Shown here in pieces: positions 9,587 through 19,206 of a DNA stretch of 64,000 nucleotides. The notes beneath the pieces are model-generated. The model was not told the origin of the DNA, did not search any database, and saw only the letters and a program-made list of their open reading frames with translations. Position 1 is the stretch's first letter; each line of letters starts with the position of its first letter. Origin of the DNA: Sulfitobacter sp. (GTDB taxonomy: Bacteria; Pseudomonadota; Alphaproteobacteria; Rhodobacterales; Rhodobacteraceae); contig JAQXCD010000034.1 in NCBI GenBank assembly GCA_029252045.1, positions 21,255 through 85,254 on the forward strand. The letters run 5' to 3'. Position numbers and translations under genes: made by a program.

Positions 9587-11065
9587 TTAATCCCTGCGCT
9601 TGTTGTTCGCGGTGTGTTTACGCAATTTTGACGGCGGCGCCTTCTTGCGGCCCTTAAACGGGTTGGCATCGGACTGGCCCCGCATCCAGAGGCGAATGGG
9701 CGTACCGGGCATATCAAAGTCGACCCGCAAACCGTTTACCAGATAGCGGCTATAGCTGTCCGGCACCTTATCAGGATGGCTACACATCACCACAAAGCCC
9801 GGCGGACGGGTTTTGGCCTGTGTCATATACTTCATCTTGATCCGTTTACCCTGAGGGGCCGGTGGCGGGTGCGCCTCCATCATTCCCGCCAGCCAGCGGT
9901 TCAGCTGGGCGGTGGTCACACGGCGGTTCCACATCTCGTAGGCGCGCATAATCGCTTGGTGCAACCGGTCCAGACCGCGCCCTGTCTTGGCAGAGACAGT
10001 AATCAGCGGGGCACCACGCAGTTGCGGCAACAGACGCTCAAAGCTCTCTTTGAGCTCTTTCAGTTTGTTCTGACGATCCTCCTCGACGTCCCATTTGTTG
10101 ACGGCAATCACAACGGCGCGGCCTTCCCGCTCTGCCAGATCGGCAATGCGCAAATCCTGCTGTTCAAACGGAATTTCCGCATCCAGCAGCACCACAACCA
10201 CTTCGGCAAACTTGACCGCACGCAAGCCGTCACTGACGCTGAGTTTTTCCAGTTTTTCCTGAATCTTGGCCTTTTTGCGCATGCCCGCCGTATCAAAGAT
10301 ACGCATCGGCACGGGAACGCCATCCGGTCCGGCCCAATCTGTCATCAACGAGATGGCATCGCGGGTAATCCCCGCCTCCGGTCCGGTCAGCAGGCGGTCT
10401 TCTTTGACGATCTGGTTGATCAGCGTGGACTTACCCGCGTTCGGGCGGCCAACAACCGCAACCTGCAAGGGCTTCGACTTGGTCGGCACCCGTACGGCGT
10501 CTTCGTCTTCATCCTCGTCGCTGACATCTACATCAACTTCGGGCGCGTCATCGCGGGCTTTTTCGAAAAAGGCATCAGCCAGCGGCATCAAATGGGTGTA
10601 CAGGTCGTTCAGGCCCTCGCCGTGCTCTGCGGAGAGGCGGATCGGCTCGCCCAGACCCAGAGAATACGCCTCGATCACGCCGGCATCAGCAGCGGCACCT
10701 TCGGCCTTGTTGGCGGCCAGAATAACATGTGTGGCGCGTTTACGCAGGATATCGGCAAATACCAGATCGGTCGGTGTGATGCCTGTACGCGCGTCAATCA
10801 TAAACAGGCAGACATCGGCCATATCCACCGCGCGCTCGGTCAGGCGGCGCATGCGCCCCTGAAGGCTGTCGTCGGTGACGTCTTCCAGACCGGCGGTATC
10901 AATGACGGTAAAGCGCAGATCGGCCAGCCGTGCGGCCCCCTCGCGCAGGTCGCGCGTGACACCGGGTTGGTCATCTACCAACGCAAGGCGCTTGCCAACA
11001 AGGCGGTTGAACAGCGTGGATTTGCCCACATTGGGGCGGCCCACGATAGCGAGGGAGAAGGACAT
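9587..11065 (-). CDS. der: GTPase Der (EngA)
   Basis: Essential GTPase for 50S ribosomal subunit assembly, 492 residues. Two G domains in tandem are visible. The first has [12 protein letters not shown] and DTAGLED, the second [12 protein letters not shown] and DTAGMRKK. A linker rich in aspartate and glutamate joins them, and a KH-like C-terminal domain contains [20 protein letters not shown]. It is 80 bases downstream of bamB on the same strand, the gene order common in proteobacteria. Confidence 0.97.
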   Translation of the reverse strand: MSFSLAIVGRPNVGKSTLFNRLVGKRLALVDDQPGVTRDLREGAARLADLRFTVIDTAGLEDVTDDSLQGRMRRLTERAVDMADVCLFMIDARTGITPTDLVFADILRKRATHVILAANKAEGAAADAGVIEAYSLGLGEPIRLSAEHGEGLNDLYTHLMPLADAFFEKARDDAPEVDVDVSDEDEDEDAVRVPTKSKPLQVAVVGRPNAGKSTLINQIVKEDRLLTGPEAGITRDAISLMTDWAGPDGVPVPMRIFDTAGMRKKAKIQEKLEKLSVSDGLRAVKFAEVVVVLLDAEIPFEQQDLRIADLAEREGRAVVIAVNKWDVEEDRQNKLKELKESFERLLPQLRGAPLITVSAKTGRGLDRLHQAIMRAYEMWNRRVTTAQLNRWLAGMMEAHPPPAPQGKRIKMKYMTQAKTRPPGFVVMCSHPDKVPDSYSRYLVNGLRVDFDMPGTPIRLWMRGQSDANPFKGRKKAPPSKLRKHTANNKRRD

Positions 11066-11145
11066 CAGGAAGGCTCCGAAACGGCGTTAGACCCGCGCAA
11101 TAGCGCAAAGAACGCTGCTGCGAAAGCCCTGTCTGTTCTGGTGCC

Positions 11146-12513
11146 TTAGCGGTAGGCCAGCAATTGCCCCTTGGCGGTCACCACATAGAGGGTCTGTCCG
11201 GCGACAACGGGGGCTGTTGTCGCACCACCCGGAATCTCGACGGAGCCGACCAGCGCGCCGTTTTTGGGATCAAAGCTGCGCAGTACACCGTCGCCAGAGG
11301 CAATGATCACGCGGCCACCTGCCACAATCGGGCCATGGTGAGGCACAACGCGACCCTGCTTCTTGGGCTTGCGATCGGTGAAATTGGGAAGTTCGGCGCC
11401 CCAGATTTTTGATCCGTCTGCCGCATCAAGGCGCAGCAACTCATTCAGGTCACTGACCGCGAAAATGCTATCACCTGCGGGCCAGACGGGGCCAGTGGCC
11501 CCTTCGCGCGCGGACCAGATGCGCATACCAGAATCGACATCCAATGCCACAATGCGGCCTGACTGGTTGCCCAAGTAAACCCGATTCCCCAATACAACCG
11601 GCGCTGCGGTCACATCCGACACATTGCTGAACGCACGCCCCGGGCGTTTACCCAGAACAGAAGCGTCCCAGCGGCTCAAACCGCCACGGCGGAACACGGC
11701 CTGCACTTCGCCCGACCCGAAGGCAAATATTGCCAGATCATCGGTCAGCGCCGGTGCCGGAGCGCCCAGAATATTGTTGGTGTCATCAGAGGCGCCAATC
11801 TGCCATTCCACAGTGCCGTCACGGCGGTTGATCGCCCAGCCTGTGTTGTCACCCGCTGTCACATAAACCAGATCGCCGGACACGGTGGGCGTACCCGAGC
11901 CGCTGGCATCCAGCTGCTGGGTCCAGCGCACAGCCCCTGTAGCCGCATCAAGAGCCGCCAGAACGCCGTAGCCGATCGATATATAAACCGTATCCCCTGC
12001 CACGACGAGGCCACCGCCCGTGGCATCCCCTGCCTGATCCCGCTTGGGGCGCAGATCGGCCTGCCAGAGCGTCCCGCCTGACGTAGAGGTCGCCGTCACA
12101 ATAGATTGCGCGTCCAGCGTAAAGATACGGCCCGCAGCCACAACCGGGTCTGCGGTGATCCGGTATTTGCGGCTGTCGCCTGTCCCGATGTTCGCGGCCC
12201 AAGCCAGCGTCAGGTTGCTGCCCAACGCGGGATGGCTGATCCGTGTGGCAGCAGTGCCTGTGGTCTGTGTCCAGTCGGCATTCACCCGCGCGGCGGGGAG
12301 TGAAATGGCGCGGCTGAAGTTGCCCGCAAATGTATCTGCGCTGCCATCCTCGGACTGTAAGACAGACCGGATGTCTTCGCGCGCACTCGGCAAAATAAGT
12401 TCCGGATCGGTGCAGGCCGTCAGCAGTGTCGCGGCACCAAACAGCGCCAACACCATGCTTCGTGGCGTCACGGGGCGGCGTTTGCTGTGCAAGGAAAAAT
12501 CTGTCTCGGTCAT
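11146..12513 (-). CDS. bamB: Outer membrane assembly lipoprotein BamB (PQQ-like beta-propeller)
   Basis: BamB is the beta-propeller lipoprotein of the outer-membrane protein insertion machine. The 455 residues include a signal with lipobox LLTAC near residues 30-34. Repeats follow with the tryptophan-containing pattern of PQQ-type blades: GGTLWQADL, GAVRWTQQL, GTVEWQIGA, MRIWSAREG, SKIWGAELP. It lies between the YfgM-like gene and der, the usual bamB context. A pyrroloquinoline quinone enzyme is unlikely because no dehydrogenase catalytic domain is present. Confidence 0.88.
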   Translation of the reverse strand: MTETDFSLHSKRRPVTPRSMVLALFGAATLLTACTDPELILPSAREDIRSVLQSEDGSADTFAGNFSRAISLPAARVNADWTQTTGTAATRISHPALGSNLTLAWAANIGTGDSRKYRITADPVVAAGRIFTLDAQSIVTATSTSGGTLWQADLRPKRDQAGDATGGGLVVAGDTVYISIGYGVLAALDAATGAVRWTQQLDASGSGTPTVSGDLVYVTAGDNTGWAINRRDGTVEWQIGASDDTNNILGAPAPALTDDLAIFAFGSGEVQAVFRRGGLSRWDASVLGKRPGRAFSNVSDVTAAPVVLGNRVYLGNQSGRIVALDVDSGMRIWSAREGATGPVWPAGDSIFAVSDLNELLRLDAADGSKIWGAELPNFTDRKPKKQGRVVPHHGPIVAGGRVIIASGDGVLRSFDPKNGALVGSVEIPGGATTAPVVAGQTLYVVTAKGQLLAYR

Positions 12514-12579
12514 GGCCTGCTCACTCTGGTCTGCGCTTCGCTTGTCGGTCCTTGTATTGTGGACCGTGCAGCGGCAACT

Positions 12580-13263
12580 CTATCCGTTACTGTCGTCTGC
12601 GGGTGCGCCAGTCAGATCAGGCTCCCCACCCAAGGCTACAATCACCTGCAATGCCCGTTGTTGCAAGTCCGGTGTGACCTGCGCATCGTTTAGGACGGCC
12701 TGATAGGTTTCAATCGCGGTGGCGGTGTCGCCTTCCTGAATGGCAATCAGCGCCAGTTGCTCTTGTGCGAGCAGTCTCAGCGCACCACCCGCCCCGTTCA
12801 GCGCTTCGAAACCCTGCTTGCGCGTGGCCGCATCCAACGTGTCGACCTGCAAGGTCAGTGCTTTGAATTGCGCAATCTGGCGGTACATCTGTGGAATTTC
12901 CGCATTCAGTGCAACGGCGTCAAGATTTGCGATAGCGCCTGCCAAATCCCCTGCCGAAACCTGCTCGGAAGCGGTAAGCAAGGACAATACGGCGCCCGCT
13001 TGCGGCGCGGGGGCCTCGATACCTGTCAGGGCGGCGGCGCGCGCTGTTGCATCAGTGGCGTCGAGTGCTGCCAGAACAGCATCGCCCAGCCCTTCGGCCT
13101 GCGCACGTTGCTGGGCATCGCGGTACTCCGAGAACGCGGCCCCACCGACAATTGCCAGCACGGCAACCACACCGATCCAGCCATAGCGTTTGAGCTTGGC
13201 GACCATCTGGTCGCGGCGCAGCTCGTCTGTGACTTCCTGAACGAATCCGTCGGTATTGCTCAT
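12580..13263 (-). CDS. YfgM-like tetratricopeptide membrane protein
   Basis: The 227-residue protein has one transmembrane helix (residues about 25-43, WIGVVAVLAIVGGAAF) after a short cytoplasmic segment. An alanine-rich helical periplasmic domain with TPR-like repeats follows, for example LLAQEQLALIAIQEGDTATA. In Escherichia coli YfgM is an ancillary SecYEG subunit acting with periplasmic chaperones, encoded just upstream of bamB as here. Function is inferred from architecture and gene order, since sequence in this family is weakly conserved. Confidence 0.8.
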   Translation of the reverse strand: MSNTDGFVQEVTDELRRDQMVAKLKRYGWIGVVAVLAIVGGAAFSEYRDAQQRAQAEGLGDAVLAALDATDATARAAALTGIEAPAPQAGAVLSLLTASEQVSAGDLAGAIANLDAVALNAEIPQMYRQIAQFKALTLQVDTLDAATRKQGFEALNGAGGALRLLAQEQLALIAIQEGDTATAIETYQAVLNDAQVTPDLQQRALQVIVALGGEPDLTGAPADDSNG

Positions 13264-13406
13264 TGCGCTCTCGCCTCTGCCAATCCTGTTTCGCCCCTCT
13301 TAACGAAGCAGCAGGTGCAAGCCAAGTCCCAAGCCAACCGTCGGCGGAATGGGCACCCATGCGCACACACAAAAGCATCTGCGGAAAACCTGTAAAAAAG
13401 TGCATT

Positions 13407-13424
13407 CTGAACTGGGCAGTTCAG
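13407..13424. promoter_or_regulatory. Inverted repeat in the yfgM-like / RND divergent region
   Basis: CTGAACT and AGTTCAG arms are separated by GGGC, in the 253-base region between the divergent YfgM-like gene and the RND operon. Perfect seven-base arms this close to an efflux operon resemble an operator for a TetR-type repressor, but no regulator gene lies next to it, so the role is open. Confidence 0.35.
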
Positions 13425-13516
13425 TTTCATTGCACTACATACAAGCAAAAGGCGAGTTACCGGTCCCGCACCTGCCGTGAGGGGCCCCTGCTTGCGCTGA
13501 CCTGATGAGGCTTAAA

Positions 13517-14758
13517 ATGCGTATCTTTCCTGTTCTGGCTGCAATTGCGATGGCCGTAATTCTCTACATGGCGATTCTGGAGCGGCCTACGCTGATAGGT
13601 CTATTCGGCGGCAACGCCGAAGCGGCACAGCCCGAAGAAGAACTGGCTACAGCCGGTGCCGCCGCAAAATCTGTCGCGGAAAAACGCGTGAAGGTTGTGG
13701 TGGAAAAGCTGATCGCCCAAAATATCGACAGCGCGGTTGTGTTGCGCGGCCAGACCGCTGCCGCCCGTCAGGTTGACGTCCGTGCCGAGACATCCGCCAT
13801 CGTGATCTCCCCGCCCCTGCGTAAAGGCGCGCAGATCGAGACCGGGCAGATCATGTGCCAGTTGGACGAAGGCACACGCGGTTCGGCACTGGCGCAGGCC
13901 CGTGCACAATTGGCCGAAGCGGAATCCCGCGTGCCAGAAGCCGAAGCGCGCGTGCAAGAAGCGAAGGCGCGGCTGGACGAAGCCAAGATCAACCAGAACG
14001 CCTCGTCGCGTCTGAAGGAGGACGGGTTTGCATCGACCACACGGGTTGCCAGCTCGGATGCGGCTGTGGCCACTGCCGAGGCCGGTGTCAGCTCGGCCCA
14101 ATCGGGCCTGCGCGCAGCCCGCTCCGGCATCGAGGCAGCACAAGCCGCTGTTGCGGGGGCGCAGAAAGAACTGGAGCGTCTGGTCATCAAGGCGCCTTTC
14201 AACGGCCTGTTGGAGAGTGACACGGCTGAGCTGGGATCACTGCTGCAACCGGGGGCGCTGTGCGGCACGATCATCCAGCTCGACCCGATCAAACTGGTGG
14301 GTTTTGTGCCGGAAACGGATGTGAACCATGTGCAAGTCGGTGCGATGGCGGGAGCCCGTTTGGCAGCTGGTGGTGGCGATGTGCAGGGGCGTGTGATTTT
14401 CCTCTCCCGCTCAGCCGATCCGCAAACCCGTACGTTCCTGACCGAAATCGAAGTTCCCAACCCCGACCTGAAAATCCGCGACGGCCAGACCGCCGAAATC
14501 CTGATTTCGTCCGATGGCGCAAACGCCCATCTGGTGCCGCAAAGCGCACTGACCCTGAATGACGAAGGCACGCTGGGCATGCGTCTGGTGGACAAGGATA
14601 ACATCGTTGATTTTGTCGAAGTCCAGATTGTGCGCGACACCGCCAAAGGCATCTGGGTCACCGGCCTGCCAGCGGAAGCGAATGTGATTGTTGTCGGGCA
14701 GGAATACGTCGTTAAAGGCGTGCAGGTGCTGCCAACGTGGCGGGAGCAAAAACAATGA
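13517..14758 (+). CDS. RND efflux periplasmic adaptor subunit
   Basis: Membrane-fusion protein of about 413 residues linking an RND pump to an outer-membrane channel. A helix near the N-terminus (IFPVLAAIAMAVILYMAIL) anchors it. The lipoyl half-motif containing ETSAIVISPPLRKG is followed by a long alanine- and glutamate-rich coiled-coil hairpin (about residues 125-220), the second lipoyl half (KAPFNGLLES), and a beta-barrel domain. I prefer the ATG at 13517, which has GAGG seven bases upstream; an in-frame ATG at 13505 lacks a ribosome site. The stop overlaps the pump start (ATGA). No outer-membrane channel gene is present. Confidence 0.9.
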   Translation: MRIFPVLAAIAMAVILYMAILERPTLIGLFGGNAEAAQPEEELATAGAAAKSVAEKRVKVVVEKLIAQNIDSAVVLRGQTAAARQVDVRAETSAIVISPPLRKGAQIETGQIMCQLDEGTRGSALAQARAQLAEAESRVPEAEARVQEAKARLDEAKINQNASSRLKEDGFASTTRVASSDAAVATAEAGVSSAQSGLRAARSGIEAAQAAVAGAQKELERLVIKAPFNGLLESDTAELGSLLQPGALCGTIIQLDPIKLVGFVPETDVNHVQVGAMAGARLAAGGGDVQGRVIFLSRSADPQTRTFLTEIEVPNPDLKIRDGQTAEILISSDGANAHLVPQSALTLNDEGTLGMRLVDKDNIVDFVEVQIVRDTAKGIWVTGLPAEANVIVVGQEYVVKGVQVLPTWREQKQ

Positions 14759-17700
14759 CCGGTATCGTTGACTGGGCCGCCTCGCGCGCCCGCATGGTGC
14801 TGGCCTTTATCGTGCTGAGCCTTGTTGTGGGCGGCTATGCCTACACCACCTTGCCCAAAGAAGGCGAGCCGGACATCGAAATTCCGGCGCTGTTTGTCTC
14901 GGTCCCCTTCCCCGGCATCTCGGCCGCTGATGCAGAGACACTGCTGCTCAAACCGATGGAGACCGAGTTAAGCGATCTGGACGGCCTGAAAAAGATGACA
15001 GGCACGGCAGCTGAAAACTATGCGGGGCTTGCGCTGGAATTTGAATTCGGCTGGGACAAGACATCGATCATTGCGGATGTGCGCGATGCGATGGGCACCG
15101 CGGAAGCGCAGTTTCCCGAAGGGGCCGAAACCTATTCGATCAACGAAATCAATTTCTCCGAATTCCCGATCATCATCGTGAACATGACTGGCCCTGTGCC
15201 GGAGCGGACAATGGCGCGTTATGCCAAGCAGTTGCAGGATGATCTGGAGGGCCTTGACGCTGTGTTGGAGGCTGGCATCGCCGGCAACCGCGACGAGATG
15301 CTGGAAGTGCTGATCGACCCGCTCAAGCTGGAGGCCTATGACGTCACCGCAGCCGAGCTGATCGCGACGGTCCAGAACAACAACCAGCTGATCGCAGCGG
15401 GCGAGATCGAGAGCGCAACCGGTGCGTTTTCAGTCAAGATCCCCTCCAGCTTTGACGAGCCGCGCGATGTCTATAATCTGCCGGTCAAGACCAACGGTGA
15501 CCGCGTGGTTACGCTGGGGGATCTGGCGGAAATCAATCTGACCTTCGAGGACCGCTTGGGCACTGCCCGCTTTGACGGTCAACCCTCGATGGCCCTTCAG
15601 GTGGTAAAACGCAAAGGTTTCAACCTGATCGAGACCGCATCAGCCGTTAAGGTGCTGGTCGCGCAGAGTGCGGCGCAATGGCCGGACGAATTGAAGGCAG
15701 CCGTTGAGGTCGGCACCTCCAATGACCAGAGCCGTGTGGTCAACAGCATGGTGCAGCAGTTGCTGGGCTCGGTGTTCACGGCCATCGCGCTGGTGATGAT
15801 TGTGGTGCTGGCAGCGCTGGGCATCCGTGCCGCCCTGTTGGTCGGATTTGCGATTCCTACATCTTTTCTACTGTGTTTTGCCTTCCTTGCGCTGATGGGC
15901 ATCTCTATTTCGAACATCGTGATGTTCGGCCTCATTCTGGCCGTGGGCATGCTGGTGGATAGTGCGATTGTGGTTGTCGAATACGCCGATCAGGAACAGC
16001 AGAATGGCACAGGGCCGATGCAAGCCTATGTGACAGCGGCCAAGCGGATGTTCTGGCCTGTCATTTCCTCTACCGCGACGACGCTTTGTGCCTTCCTGCC
16101 CATGTTATTCTGGCCGGGTGTACCGGGTGAATTTATGGGCATGTTGCCTGTCACGCTCATCTTTGTTCTGTCGGCATCTTTGGTAGTGGCGCTTGTCTAT
16201 CTGCCCGTGATGGGGGGTGTAACAGGGCGGCTGGAGCGCTGGATGGCCGATAATATGGAGCGGATCGCCGCCCTGCCATGGTATCTGCACCTTGCCTTGT
16301 TTCCCGCCGCATTTGTGATGCTGTTTCCCGCCATGGCCCTGCTGGGCAGTGGCACGCTGTTTGGCTGGATCGGTGCGCAGTTTGCATCCATGGACGGGTT
16401 GGACCTGCTGACCTCTGTTGTGCCCACTTTCGTCAAGGTCTTTGCCTTTGTGGTCATCGGTGCTGTGGTGCTGTTGGTGGCCTTGGGCGGTTTCATGCTG
16501 TTCCTGCTGGCGCTCTTTGCAGTGCTCACGCGACTGGGTCAGGGCGGCCGCTGGCTGGCCTCCAGACTGTTTCGCAAAGAGCCGGACCGCATCCGGTCAG
16601 GCTATCAGCGCTCGCCCTTTGGCCGCGCGATCGAATTTATCGCGGGCAATCCGGTGATGCCGCTGGTCTCTTGCGGGATCGTGTTTGTCTTTGTCGGCAC
16701 CACGCTGATCTTCTTTTCCAATAACTCCAAAGGGGTTGAGTTCTTTGTCGAATCCGAGCCTGAGCAGGCGATTGTCTATGTACTGGCGCGGGGCAACATG
16801 TCCCTGCCCGAAAAGGATGATCTGCTGCGCGAAGCCGAAGCAGTTGTGCTGGAGCACCCCGGTATCGCGACGGCCTTTGCCTTTGCGGGTGAAGGCGGGC
16901 TGGACAGCAATACAGGCGGCTCCCAAGCGCCCAAGGACCTGATCGGCCAGATCCAGATAGAAACCATCCCGTGGGAAGACCGCGCGCTGCGCCCCGAACT
17001 GGACGGCGATATCGTGATTGCCGAATTGACAGAGCAGTTGTCAAACATCCCCGGCATCAAGATCGAAGTGCTGTCACTGGACCGCGGACCCGCTTCTGGC
17101 AAGCCCGTGCATATGCGCTTCAAAGGCGACCGTTTTGACGATCTCGTTGCCGCAACCGCCATGGCGCGCGACCATTTCAACACGGTGCCCGGCCTGACCC
17201 TGATCGAAGACACGCGCCCCCTGCCCGGCATCGACTGGCAGATCGACGTGGACGTCGAAAAGGCCGGCCAATACGGCGCGGATGTGCTGAGTGTCGGGGC
17301 GATGGTGCAGCTTGTCACACGCGGTTTGCTGCTGGACACCATGCGGGTAGATACCTCGGACGAGGAGATCGAAATCCGCGTGCGCCTGCCGGAAGAAGAC
17401 CGGCTGCTGTCCACACTGGACACGCTCAAAGTGCGCACACGCGAAGGGCTGATCCCGCTGTCCAACTTCATCACCCGCACCCCGGTGCCAAAACTGGCAG
17501 AGATCAGCCGCATTGATCAAAAGCGCTATATGGACGTTAAGGCCGATGTAACCCCCGGCCTGATGAAGATTGTGAAAGCCACACGTGCCAATGAGGACCC
17601 CGAAGCGGCCCTCACCCTCGCCACGCTGCGCCCTGCGGGGCAGGATGCCGACTTTACCACAGTCGAGGGCGACAGCTTCAAGATTACTGACCGGACGGCG

Positions 17701-18576
17701 GCGGCGCAGGATATGGACCTGCAACAGGAATACGATGGCCAGCACCTGCGGCTGGTTCCTGTGAACGGCAACGAGCGGATTGCAGAGATCACCAAATGGG
17801 TGGAAACTGCTGATCTGCCCGATAGCATCACCTATGAGTGGACCGGCGATCAGGAAGATCAGGCCGAAAGTCAGGCTTTCCTCAGCTCGGCGTTCACCGC
17901 AGCGCTGGGTCTGATGTTCATCATTCTGCTGGCGCAGTTCAATTCGCTCTACAACTCGGTACTCGTACTGGTGGCAGTGGTTCTGTCCACCACAGGGGTG
18001 CTGATTGGCATGCTGGTTATGGACCAGACGTTCAGCATTATTATGACGGGTACCGGCATTGTCGCGCTGGCAGGGATTGTGGTGAACAACAACATCATCC
18101 TGATCGATACCTATCAGGAGTTTAGTCAGTACATGCCGCGGATCGAGGCGATCATTCGTACGGCTCAGGCCCGCATACGCCCTGTTTTACTGACCACCAT
18201 CACCACGATGGCGGGCTTGGCGCCAATGATGTTCGGCCTGTCGCTCGACTTTGCCGAAGGGGGATATACCCTCAACAGCCCGACGTCACTGTGGTGGAAA
18301 CAGCTGGCGACGGCCGTCGTGTTCGGCCTTGGGGTGGCAACCGTACTGACGCTGGTGGTCACACCCTCCTTGCTGGCAATCCGCGTATGGGCCGCGACCT
18401 ATGCGGAATGGCTTGCGCGTCTGCTGGCGCGGATGTCCATGGGCCACGCCAGCCGTGCTGCGCGCGACTGGTCGCTCCAGCGTCAGGCCCGCACCCAGAA
18501 CCCGCAAGAGTTGATCTGGAGCGATGAAAATCTGGAGCCAGCCACGACACAACCTGCGGCCACTCCGGCACAGTGA
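14755..18576 (+). CDS. RND efflux pump permease with an inserted helix pair
   Basis: Proton-driven exporter of the AcrB/HAE1 group, 1273 residues against roughly 1030-1050 in the usual pumps. The family elements are present: N-terminal helix with GYAYTTLPKEGEPDIEIP, the transmembrane segment VDSAIVVVEYAD, which includes the proton-relay aspartate, and the second-half equivalent GIVVNNNIILIDTYQEF. The extra length is mainly residues about 488-628 between the sixth and seventh expected helices, with two more hydrophobic stretches (LHLALFPAAFVMLFPAMAL and VFAFVVIGAVVLLVALGGF). A C-terminal tail of about 45 polar residues also extends past the last helix. It is coupled by ATGA to the adaptor gene. 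Substrate unknown. Confidence 0.92.
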   Translation: MTGIVDWAASRARMVLAFIVLSLVVGGYAYTTLPKEGEPDIEIPALFVSVPFPGISAADAETLLLKPMETELSDLDGLKKMTGTAAENYAGLALEFEFGWDKTSIIADVRDAMGTAEAQFPEGAETYSINEINFSEFPIIIVNMTGPVPERTMARYAKQLQDDLEGLDAVLEAGIAGNRDEMLEVLIDPLKLEAYDVTAAELIATVQNNNQLIAAGEIESATGAFSVKIPSSFDEPRDVYNLPVKTNGDRVVTLGDLAEINLTFEDRLGTARFDGQPSMALQVVKRKGFNLIETASAVKVLVAQSAAQWPDELKAAVEVGTSNDQSRVVNSMVQQLLGSVFTAIALVMIVVLAALGIRAALLVGFAIPTSFLLCFAFLALMGISISNIVMFGLILAVGMLVDSAIVVVEYADQEQQNGTGPMQAYVTAAKRMFWPVISSTATTLCAFLPMLFWPGVPGEFMGMLPVTLIFVLSASLVVALVYLPVMGGVTGRLERWMADNMERIAALPWYLHLALFPAAFVMLFPAMALLGSGTLFGWIGAQFASMDGLDLLTSVVPTFVKVFAFVVIGAVVLLVALGGFMLFLLALFAVLTRLGQGGRWLASRLFRKEPDRIRSGYQRSPFGRAIEFIAGNPVMPLVSCGIVFVFVGTTLIFFSNNSKGVEFFVESEPEQAIVYVLARGNMSLPEKDDLLREAEAVVLEHPGIATAFAFAGEGGLDSNTGGSQAPKDLIGQIQIETIPWEDRALRPELDGDIVIAELTEQLSNIPGIKIEVLSLDRGPASGKPVHMRFKGDRFDDLVAATAMARDHFNTVPGLTLIEDTRPLPGIDWQIDVDVEKAGQYGADVLSVGAMVQLVTRGLLLDTMRVDTSDEEIEIRVRLPEEDRLLSTLDTLKVRTREGLIPLSNFITRTPVPKLAEISRIDQKRYMDVKADVTPGLMKIVKATRANEDPEAALTLATLRPAGQDADFTTVEGDSFKITDRTAAAQDMDLQQEYDGQHLRLVPVNGNERIAEITKWVETADLPDSITYEWTGDQEDQAESQAFLSSAFTAALGLMFIILLAQFNSLYNSVLVLVAVVLSTTGVLIGMLVMDQTFSIIMTGTGIVALAGIVVNNNIILIDTYQEFSQYMPRIEAIIRTAQARIRPVLLTTITTMAGLAPMMFGLSLDFAEGGYTLNSPTSLWWKQLATAVVFGLGVATVLTLVVTPSLLAIRVWAATYAEWLARLLARMSMGHASRAARDWSLQRQARTQNPQELIWSDENLEPATTQPAATPAQ

Positions 18577-18672
18577 CCCATCATCACCATGATGTGAGCG
18601 TTGGACCCCTCGCGTAATTCGCGGGGGGCCTTATGGTTTGCGCAGAACCTATCCGCAAAAAGGAATATATCC

Positions 18673-19134
18673 ATGCGTCGTCTGCCCAAAGTTCTTGTAG
18701 CTCTTACTCTTGCCGGTGCGGCCTTGACCACGCAGGCCACAGCCGAGATCATCCACAAGCACAGCCCCCACTCTGTGGCTGTCACCATTGACCGGCTGCA
18801 AGCCGCTGTGGAGGGTGCAGGTGCAGCCGTGTTTGCCCGCGTAGACCACGCCGCAGGGGCCGCCAGTGCCGAGATGGTGCTGCGCCCGACCCAGCTGTTG
18901 ATCTTTGGCAACCCCAAGCTGGGCACACCCGCCATGCAGCAGATGCAGACTGCCGGTCTGGACCTGCCCCTGCGCTTGCTGGCCTATGAAGCCGAGGACG
19001 GCATGGTCCATGTAACCTACAACAATCCCGCCGATCTGGCAGCGGATCACGGCCTGCCCGCAGATGCGCCCTATCTGGCAATGATGACAGGCGCGCTGGA
19101 CAAACTCACATCCAAGGCGATTGCGCAGGACTAA
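18673..19134 (+). CDS. DUF302 domain protein, probably secreted
   Basis: The 153-residue protein begins with a signal peptide (MRRLPKVLVALTLAGAALTTQATA) and continues with a DUF302 domain, recognised by HSPHSVAVTIDRLQ, LRPTQLLIFGNPKLGTPAMQQ and YEAEDGMVHVTYNNP. The family's biochemical role is unknown. It is 96 bases after the RND pump and could be cotranscribed. The start was chosen because it opens the signal peptide; a longer frame from 18601 adds an unrelated leader. Confidence 0.85.
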   Translation: MRRLPKVLVALTLAGAALTTQATAEIIHKHSPHSVAVTIDRLQAAVEGAGAAVFARVDHAAGAASAEMVLRPTQLLIFGNPKLGTPAMQQMQTAGLDLPLRLLAYEAEDGMVHVTYNNPADLAADHGLPADAPYLAMMTGALDKLTSKAIAQD

Positions 19135-19154
19135 GCGCCCCTGCCCTGAAAACA

Positions 19155-19180
19155 AAATCACCCCCAAGCGGGGGTGATTT
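19155..19180. terminator. Bidirectional hairpin terminator
   Basis: An eleven-base perfect stem, AAATCACCCCC paired with GGGGGTGATTT, with the four-base loop AAGC. It lies between the convergent ends of the DUF302 gene and the ABC exporter gene, and the A/T ends of the stem give short tracts in both directions. Confidence 0.85.
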
Positions 19181-19206
19181 ACAACAACAACCATAAACGT
19201 TTTGGT

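Noticed and set aside
9776..11149. Long plus-strand open frame of 457 codons opposite der
   Set aside because: It is antisense to der, which has complete GTPase motifs; its translation is rich in His, Gln and Arg with no family pattern.
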